DNA of 12,072 nucleotides, from assembly GCA_945645715.1 (NCBI GenBank), contig CALZFJ010000026.1, positions 1 through 12,072 of the forward strand, read 5' to 3'. Positions within the stretch are counted from its first letter, which is position 1, and every line of letters begins with the position of its first letter. The position numbers and the translations under genes are program-made. Source of the DNA: an uncultured Prevotellaceae bacterium. GTDB taxonomy: Bacteria > Bacteroidota > Bacteroidia > Bacteroidales > Muribaculaceae. The notes beneath the pieces were generated by a model that was not told the DNA's origin, did not search any database, and worked only from the letters and a program-made list of their open reading frames with translations. Shown here one piece after another: positions 6,662 through 12,072 of this stretch.

Positions 6662-9655
6662 TTAGAAATCAAGCTGTACACCGAAGATAAACTGTCGTGT
6701 AGAAGGATAATATGAACGTCCGCCGCTTGCACCCGGATTCAAGCCATTGACCTGATATGTAGCAGGATCAACGCCACTGAATTTGGTGATAGTGAACAGG
6801 TTCTTAGCTGTTCCATACACGCGAATCTTGTTTAGATACTTCCAATTGGTGTTCAATGTGTAACCAAGTGTTACCATATCAAGCTTCAAGTAGTCGCCAC
6901 TCTCAAGGAAGTAGTCGCACACCACAGGGTTGGCGCTTGCCGAGATGGGCGCATTCTTTCCGTATGCCTTTTTAAGTACGTTGCCTGTGAAATTCTGGGT
7001 GCCATAGTAGAAATCGTGGATATTGAAGATGTCATATCCGAATGCTCCACGGAAGAAGAGGCTCAAATCCACATTCTTGTAGCGGAAATTATGGGTCATT
7101 GAACCGGTGAACTTTGGCAGACCGTTACCGACCACCTGGCGGTCGTCGTCGCTTGCCTGTGCAGCCTTGATGATGTCGCCATCGCGGTCGTAGATAAGCC
7201 ACTCACCGTTCTTATCTACACCGGCAAACTTCCACATATAGAAGTTACCGATGCGCTCGCCCTTCTCAATGCGCTGAAGGTTGTAGAATGGATAGGGATC
7301 TTCAGTTCCACACACGTTGTAGTAATCCTGACCCACATACTTTGAGTTGCTGAAGTCGATAAATTTGTTATCCATTGTCGAACCTACCACACTCACTGTG
7401 TAATCGAAATCCTTGGTCTTAACAGCATTCCATGTGATGTCAAACTCAAAGCCGGTGTTCGACATTGTTCCCACATTCACAAATGTCTCATCATGGAGGA
7501 ATGGCGGAACTGATACCTTATAGTTTCCGAGCAAGTCCTGCTGACGGCGGTTGAAGTAGTTGAGCGAACCGTAAATACGGCTATTGAGCAATGCGAAGTC
7601 AATACCTACGTTCCAGTTCTTACCCTTCTCCCACTTAAGGTCGGGATTTACGTTCTTTGCCGGTCCCCACACCTGGAAATATTGTCCATTATAGGTGTAG
7701 TAACCAAAACCTGTCATTGTGTTGAGCGAGTTGTAGCTGCCAAAATCCTGGTTACCTGTGACACCGAAATCACCACGAATCTTGAGGTCGGTGAGCCAGC
7801 TCTTGGTTCCTTTCATGAACTCTTCCTCAGAGATGCGCCAACCTGCTGATACGGCAGGGAAATTACCCCACTTGTTGTTTGCTCCGAATTTCGATGAGCC
7901 TTCGTGGCGGAGTGATGCAGTGAAAAGATACTTGCCCTGATAGTCGTAGCTTACACGGCCAAAAAATGCAATCAGCTTGGCATCGTTCATATAAGAACCC
8001 ATTCCCACTTCTCCTTCTTCCTTGGCATACTCGCCAGAGCCGAGATTGTTATATCCAAGTCCGTCGTTGGCAAAGTCCTTATTGCTTGCGCTCATGCCTG
8101 AATATTTGAAATACTGATAAGAATATCCGACCATTGCTTTAAGGAAGTGCTTGCCGAAGTTGGTCTTGTAGTTAGCAATCCACTCAAGACTATGAATGCT
8201 CTCCTTCGAGTAGTCGCGGCTTGCCTCTCCCTCACGGCCATTGTTGATAGCCTGTGTGCTTGTCGATGGGCGGAACCAACCATTGAAGTTGTCATATTGG
8301 TGGTCGGCAAATGTAAGCTGGGTTGTCAGCGAGTGATTTGTGTCCTTGTTCTTCAAGAGAAGCGGGAACAGATTGAGTTTCACTGTTGCGTCCCAATCGA
8401 TAAGCTTGGTCTCGCCATCACTCTTCTCGATTGTGTTGGCCTCAACGGGGTTGTAGGCTACCACCTGACCCTGGAAGTTGTAGTATTTCGACGGGTCGTT
8501 GGGATCCATGATAGGAGTTGTAGGATTTGCTTCAAGTGCATTCTTGAAAGTGCTCCAGTCTGCTCCCTTGCGATATGCGATGCGAGGCGCTACATTTAAG
8601 CCGAATGTGAAGAGACCACTCTTGGTGGTATGGTTGATTGATGCACGTGCACCATATTCCTCACGTCCTGAGCGACGGTCGATACCATTTGCATTTCTGT
8701 AGTCAGCGCTCACACGGTAGTTTGTCTTGTCGTTGCCACCGCTTAAGGTGAGTGTGTGCTTGTGCGAGAAACCTGTGCGGGTCACTGCCTTCCACCAGTC
8801 GTCGTTACCGCCCAGGTCAACTCCTACGCCACCCGAGCCGAGGCGAAGTTCGCGATACTCATCGGCAGTGAGCATATCAAGCTCTTTCTGAGCTAAGTCG
8901 AAAGAGACACTTCCATTATAAGATGTATGCACCTGACCGTCCTTGCTACCTTTCTTGGTAGTAATGAGGATTACACCATTTGAACCGCGTGTACCATAGA
9001 TAGCCGATGCTGCACCATCTTTCAAGATATCAAAGCTGGCAATATCGTTGGAATTGATATTGGTGAGATTTCCTCCGGGAACTCCATCAATCACGATGAG
9101 CGGGCCAAGACCTGCCGAACGCGACGATACGCCACGAATCTGTATGCTTGCCTGGTTGTTGGGGTCGCCGGCTCCTGTGTTGGTAATCGACACACCTGCC
9201 ACCTTGCCCTGAATCATCATTGATGGGTCGATGGTGCTCACGCTCAAGAAGTCTTTGTCGGAAATGTGCGAGATTGCCGAGGTTAACTCCTTCTTATCCA
9301 TCGTACCGTAACCGATCACTACCACCTCATCAAGGACCTCGCTATCCTCTTTAAGGGCTACCTGAATATTGGTTTGGCCATTCACTGCAATCTCTTGGGC
9401 CTTGTAGCCTATTGAACTGATTGTGATAGTGGCATTTGAGGCAACACCGGTAAGCTGGAAATTTCCGTCGATGTCACTCACCGAGCCTTTTGTTGTTCCT
9501 TTCACCATCACTGTTGCTCCGATAATGGGTTCATTGTCTTTTGCATCGACAACTCGTCCTTTCACATTTATATTCTGTGCTGCCATTGGCAATGCTGCCC
9601 AAAGCGTACAGAACATAAACAATAGGAAATGAAATCTTCTGATTTTACTTCTCAT
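6662..9655 (-). CDS. susC: SusC/RagA family TonB-dependent outer-membrane oligosaccharide transporter
   Basis: This 997-residue protein begins with a signal peptide cut near Ala26 (PMAA-Q). A carboxypeptidase-regulatory-like domain (about 29-105, NINVKGRVVDAKDNEPIIGATV) is followed by the TonB-box region DEVVVIGYG (109-117). The plug (about 118-240) shows QGKVAGVSI, IQIRGVSS, LIVIDGVPGG and GAASAIYGTRGSNGVILITTKKG in the expected order. The rest is a 22-strand-type barrel ending in FGVQLDF with a terminal Phe, the normal signal for outer-membrane assembly. There is no N-terminal secretin/TonB extension, so control through an anti-sigma FecR system is not expected; this fits the SusR-like gene next door. 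It is the first gene of the operon, with a leader of about 38 nt after the predicted start of transcription. Imported substrate is unknown. Confidence 0.97.
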   Translation of the reverse strand: MRSKIRRFHFLLFMFCTLWAALPMAAQNINVKGRVVDAKDNEPIIGATVMVKGTTKGSVSDIDGNFQLTGVASNATITISSIGYKAQEIAVNGQTNIQVALKEDSEVLDEVVVIGYGTMDKKELTSAISHISDKDFLSVSTIDPSMMIQGKVAGVSITNTGAGDPNNQASIQIRGVSSRSAGLGPLIVIDGVPGGNLTNINSNDIASFDILKDGAASAIYGTRGSNGVILITTKKGSKDGQVHTSYNGSVSFDLAQKELDMLTADEYRELRLGSGGVGVDLGGNDDWWKAVTRTGFSHKHTLTLSGGNDKTNYRVSADYRNANGIDRRSGREEYGARASINHTTKSGLFTFGLNVAPRIAYRKGADWSTFKNALEANPTTPIMDPNDPSKYYNFQGQVVAYNPVEANTIEKSDGETKLIDWDATVKLNLFPLLLKNKDTNHSLTTQLTFADHQYDNFNGWFRPSTSTQAINNGREGEASRDYSKESIHSLEWIANYKTNFGKHFLKAMVGYSYQYFKYSGMSASNKDFANDGLGYNNLGSGEYAKEEGEVGMGSYMNDAKLIAFFGRVSYDYQGKYLFTASLRHEGSSKFGANNKWGNFPAVSAGWRISEEEFMKGTKSWLTDLKIRGDFGVTGNQDFGSYNSLNTMTGFGYYTYNGQYFQVWGPAKNVNPDLKWEKGKNWNVGIDFALLNSRIYGSLNYFNRRQQDLLGNYKVSVPPFLHDETFVNVGTMSNTGFEFDITWNAVKTKDFDYTVSVVGSTMDNKFIDFSNSKYVGQDYYNVCGTEDPYPFYNLQRIEKGERIGNFYMWKFAGVDKNGEWLIYDRDGDIIKAAQASDDDRQVVGNGLPKFTGSMTHNFRYKNVDLSLFFRGAFGYDIFNIHDFYYGTQNFTGNVLKKAYGKNAPISASANPVVCDYFLESGDYLKLDMVTLGYTLNTNWKYLNKIRVYGTAKNLFTITKFSGVDPATYQVNGLNPGASGGRSYYPSTRQFIFGVQLDF

Positions 9656-9699
9656 AGTTTTTTGTCATTTAAGTTAGTATTTAGGTTGTTTGTCTAAGG

Positions 9700-9730
9700 C
9701 AAATTTAATAAGGTTAAATCCCACTTCAAA
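9700..9730 (-). promoter_or_regulatory. Sigma-ABfr promoter of the susC operon
   Basis: TTTG (9730-9727) and TAAATTTG (9707-9700) on the minus strand are separated by exactly 19 bp, matching the Bacteroides consensus. Transcription should begin near 9693, about 38 nt before the susC ATG. No terminator hairpin is visible between the regulator stop (9821) and this promoter, so some read-through from the regulator is possible. Confidence 0.75.
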
Positions 9731-9740
9731 GCAATAAAGC

Positions 9741-9755
9741 GTGAATTAAAGTGAA
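9741..9755 (-). promoter_or_regulatory. Possible activator site: TTCAC direct repeat upstream of susC
   Basis: TTCAC occurs twice on the minus strand (9755-9751 and 9745-9741), spaced 10 bp start to start, which is one helical turn. The nearer copy ends 10 bp before the -33 box. A class of activator that touches polymerase at a weak -33 region would bind here. I see no matching pair at the GH97 or regulator promoters. The site is a pattern only, with no known consensus behind it. Confidence 0.3.
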
Positions 9756-9820
9756 ATATTTTTTATTTTATTGTTTTTCAGGTGATTATAATGGTTTTTC
9801 CGATGGTAAATTAAGGTCGT

Positions 9821-11461
9821 TTATAGCTTGGGAATCTGCATTATGAAGCCCTCGAAATCCTCTTTTTTCACCACTGAGCGCGACTTCACTTTAGCTTTAT
9901 ACACATACACCGTGTTGAGCGACAGATTCAAGTAATTTGCCACAATCACCGCGTCCTTTATTCCAAGTCGCATCAATGCGAATATGCGTACTTCGGTGGG
10001 CAATATTCCATCTTTTGCCACCTCCACACGATATTCTTCGGGGAAGAGTTTGTTATATTCGGCGATAAAATTGGGGAACAGCTTGAGGAATGTGGAATCG
10101 AAGGTCGATGAAATCCTCTCTCGCTCCTGTTTCACGCCGATGTCGTGAATAATTCCCGACAGCTCGCCATATTGCTTGGCTTTTATCTTTTGCGACATAC
10201 TCTTGCACTTGTCTTCCACATGGTTCACAAATGCCGTGTCGCTGTATAGCGACTGTATCACATAGGAATCCTTGATTTCATTAGCTTCCTTCAGCTTTGA
10301 GTTTACTGCCGAGAGTTCTCCATTGGCCCGGTCGAGTTCTGCCACCTTCTTTTCTATTTCAAGTTGGGCAAGATGTAGCACTTTGTTCTTCCTGCGGAGT
10401 CCTAAAATGAGCACAACAAGGAAAATCAGCGAAATCAGCACCACACTCATAATCGACACATACATGATACGCTGCTCCTTCACCTTGTTGTAGCGCATTC
10501 CCTCTATAAGCTGTAACGATGAACTTATTTCCATCAATCTCGTGCGTGCGTTGTAGAATTGGGCATCGGCTTGCGCAAGGTGTATATAGCTCACAGCACG
10601 GTCAAGGTCGCCACGGTCGAGCATGAATCCGGCAAGGCGCTTGGCGGCAGCGGTCTCGTGGGTGTTTGAGCGAATATCCCTTATTGCTGCAAGTGCCATG
10701 TAGTAGATGCAGCGCTCCTTATCGCCCTTCTTCTCATATAGCTCCGAGAGGATATAATCCTGCACAGCAAGGTCGCAGTCGGCAAGGCGGAAGCGTTCCA
10801 AGGTCTTTCGCCTGAAATCTATCATTGAATCTACCGAAAGATCCATCACATTCACACCGGTGAGCCGCAATGTGATGGTGTCGCAGTTGATTTGTGCCAT
10901 AGCAATCTCTTGGTTAACTGCCTCCCGGCGTTTTGCGTCGTAGGTCTCACCAAGATTTCCCACCCCTTTGGTATAGAAGCTGAGATTTTGGTAAAACAGC
11001 ACACTGCGGCTGTAAAATTCCTGTTTTACCACCGTCGATAGTCCCGTAAGGTCAAAGTCGTTGATTATTTGCCATGCTTCCATATAGAATCCTGCCGAAA
11101 TCTGGCAGAATATAAGGTTACACTTAGCATGGGCAATAGCCTCAGGGTCGCCCATCAGTCGGGCATACTCAAGCATGCGGTTGGCATAGCAATAGGTTGA
11201 GTCAAATTGATATTTCTTATACTCCTCATAGAGCTTGCTGCTCACTTCATATTTATAACGTGGGTCGTTGCTACTGCTTATGTTCTTCTTCAGCGAATCG
11301 AGCCGTGCCTCTTTTATCGCCTTATATTCGTCGTATCGCAATATCTCGGCATCAAGCACGCGAAGTATGGAATCCACGTTTTCGCAGCTGGCAGTTATTG
11401 GCAATGAAAAAACGCTAATGACTACGACAATATTTATGAATATGCGGCAAATAGGCTTCAT
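9821..11461 (-). CDS. SusR-like membrane-tethered transcriptional regulator (TPR-like sensor, TM, HTH)
   Basis: This 546-residue protein has an N-terminal hydrophobic signal (1-25), a helical-repeat, TPR-like region (about 30-325), one membrane span (332-355) followed by basic RRKNK, a coiled coil (about 360-397) and a C-terminal helix-turn-helix (about 487-530: LPTEVRIFALMRLGIKD, then NYLNLSLNTVYVYKAKVKSR). The charge pattern places the sensor in the periplasm and the HTH in the cytoplasm. This architecture, with the LFPNFIAEYNKLF segment before the HTH, matches the SusR/DUF6377 family that activates starch and related loci in Bacteroides after sensing an oligosaccharide. It is not a hybrid two-component system: no histidine kinase or receiver motif is visible. 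It lies 165 nt upstream of susC in the same direction and has its own promoter. The ligand is unknown, but is likely a product of this locus. Confidence 0.88.
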   Translation of the reverse strand: MKPICRIFINIVVVISVFSLPITASCENVDSILRVLDAEILRYDEYKAIKEARLDSLKKNISSSNDPRYKYEVSSKLYEEYKKYQFDSTYCYANRMLEYARLMGDPEAIAHAKCNLIFCQISAGFYMEAWQIINDFDLTGLSTVVKQEFYSRSVLFYQNLSFYTKGVGNLGETYDAKRREAVNQEIAMAQINCDTITLRLTGVNVMDLSVDSMIDFRRKTLERFRLADCDLAVQDYILSELYEKKGDKERCIYYMALAAIRDIRSNTHETAAAKRLAGFMLDRGDLDRAVSYIHLAQADAQFYNARTRLMEISSSLQLIEGMRYNKVKEQRIMYVSIMSVVLISLIFLVVLILGLRRKNKVLHLAQLEIEKKVAELDRANGELSAVNSKLKEANEIKDSYVIQSLYSDTAFVNHVEDKCKSMSQKIKAKQYGELSGIIHDIGVKQERERISSTFDSTFLKLFPNFIAEYNKLFPEEYRVEVAKDGILPTEVRIFALMRLGIKDAVIVANYLNLSLNTVYVYKAKVKSRSVVKKEDFEGFIMQIPKL

Positions 11462-11551
11462 TATGTTTTAATAGAAAAATCAGTTGGTTTTGGGTTCTCT
11501 TTATCAAAGTTGCCTGTTGTGCTTGGTTATGTACAACTTTTTTTGCAGTCA

Positions 11552-11582
11552 CAAAATTAATAAAAAATCTGCACACTCCAAA
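11552..11582 (-). promoter_or_regulatory. Sigma-ABfr promoter of the SusR-like regulator
   Basis: TTTG (11582-11579) and TAATTTTG (11559-11552) on the minus strand are 19 bp apart, a full consensus match. Transcription would start near 11545, giving a leader of about 84 nt. The promoter begins only about 20 nt after the pgeF stop, and no terminator hairpin is visible between them. Confidence 0.7.
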
Positions 11583-11601
11583 TTTTCAACAACCCATTTT
11601 T

Positions 11602-12072
11602 CTATTTGTTCTTCATCATTATTGCAGAAAACGTGCGACCTGAGGCTATGCCGAGCTTGCGCGCCGAGAAATAGCGCACCACATTGCACCGCGTGCAACG
11701 GTGCGGCAGCGCAATATTGCCGCGTTTCACTCCCATATCCTCAAGTACGGCCGTGTTTGCTTCCCACAAATCTATGTGAGCCTTGCCGGTTTCTCTATTG
11801 CGATGCATTATTGTTCCTATATCGAATCCCGCTTCAGCAAACAGCTCAACCACCTCATCACCCACCTCAAAACACCCGGGGCATATCGATGGACCTATTG
11901 AAGCCTCTATCCTGTCGGCTCCGGCTCCCATACCGAGCATTGCCTCTACTGTTGCTCCTGCAATTCGAGCTACAGTGCCTTTCCACCCGGCATGTGCCAC
12001 GCCGATAATTCCGGCTGTGGTGTCGCGAAGCACCACCGGCACACAATCGGCGGTGTTCACTCCTATCACCAC
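11602..12072 (-). CDS. pgeF: Peptidoglycan editing factor / laccase-domain protein PgeF (YfiH family), 5' end outside window
   Basis: The last 156 codons plus the TAG stop are present; the first codon in the window is GTG but is internal, because the family is about 250-270 residues and its N-terminal third is missing. Family motifs, numbered from the window edge, are NTADCVPV (Cys10) and AHAGWKGT (His27), which supply two of the three zinc ligands in YfiH proteins, then SIGPSICPGCFEVG, a Cys-rich HRCTRCNVV segment and YFSARKLGIASGRTFSAIMM, equivalent to the FFSYRR...TGR ending. PgeF proteins are cytoplasmic zinc or copper enzymes reported to act on nucleosides and to prevent wrong residues entering peptidoglycan precursors. 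It is a housekeeping neighbour and most likely has no part in the glycan locus. Confidence 0.93.
   Translation of the reverse strand: MVIGVNTADCVPVVLRDTTAGIIGVAHAGWKGTVARIAGATVEAMLGMGAGADRIEASIGPSICPGCFEVGDEVVELFAEAGFDIGTIMHRNRETGKAHIDLWEANTAVLEDMGVKRGNIALPHRCTRCNVVRYFSARKLGIASGRTFSAIMMKNK

Noticed and set aside
9731..9820. Terminator after the SusR-like gene
   Set aside because: The stretch is AT-rich with several A and T runs, but I found no stable GC-containing stem before a T-run on the minus strand.
11484..12008. 174-codon plus-strand open frame opposite pgeF
   Set aside because: It crosses the promoter of the regulator and the C-terminal half of pgeF, and the translation is Cys/Pro/Leu-rich without a recognisable fold.
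12070..12072. GTG at the right edge as a start codon for PgeF
   Set aside because: The first residues are in the middle of the NTADC zinc-site strand and about 100 residues of the family lie upstream, so the gene simply runs out of the window.

Overview
The window reads as part of a chromosome from a gut-type Bacteroidota organism (order Bacteroidales; the genus cannot be told from this sequence). The evidence is a SusC/SusD pair, surface lipoproteins with short acidic tails after the lipobox cysteine, a membrane-tethered SusR-type regulator, AT-rich leaders mostly without clear Shine-Dalgarno sequences, and three promoters that fit the Bacteroides sigma-ABfr consensus (TTTG, 19 bp, TAnnTTTG). 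All genes lie on the minus strand, so transcription runs from high to low coordinates.

Layout from right to left: 12072-11602 is the 3' part of pgeF, a housekeeping laccase-domain gene. 11461-9821 encodes a SusR-like regulator (periplasmic helical-repeat region, one membrane span, coiled coil, cytoplasmic helix-turn-helix) with its own promoter at 11552-11582. A second promoter at 9700-9730 drives an apparent operon: susC (9655-6662), susD (6620-4884), a four-domain SusE/SusF-like lipoprotein (4844-3273) and a GH27-like lipoprotein (3156-1726). A stem-loop without a U-tract lies between the last two. A 13-bp perfect inverted repeat followed by a U9 tract then ends the operon, and a third promoter overlapping this structure starts a GH97 gene (1491 to beyond position 1).

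Together this is a polysaccharide utilisation locus. SusD and the SusE-like protein should capture a glycan at the cell surface. The GH27-like lipoprotein is the only hydrolase here predicted to sit in a membrane and could make the first cut. SusC would import oligosaccharides and the GH97 enzyme would trim them in the periplasm. The regulator would sense a released sugar and switch on the locus. The GH97 enzyme has the residues of inverting, SusB-type alpha-glucosidases. The GH27-like enzyme keeps both catalytic aspartates but lacks several residues that bind galactose in known GH27 alpha-galactosidases. The most economical reading is an alpha-glucan or mixed alpha-linked substrate, handled without a GH13 amylase or GH66 dextranase in this window. 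That substrate assignment is inference.
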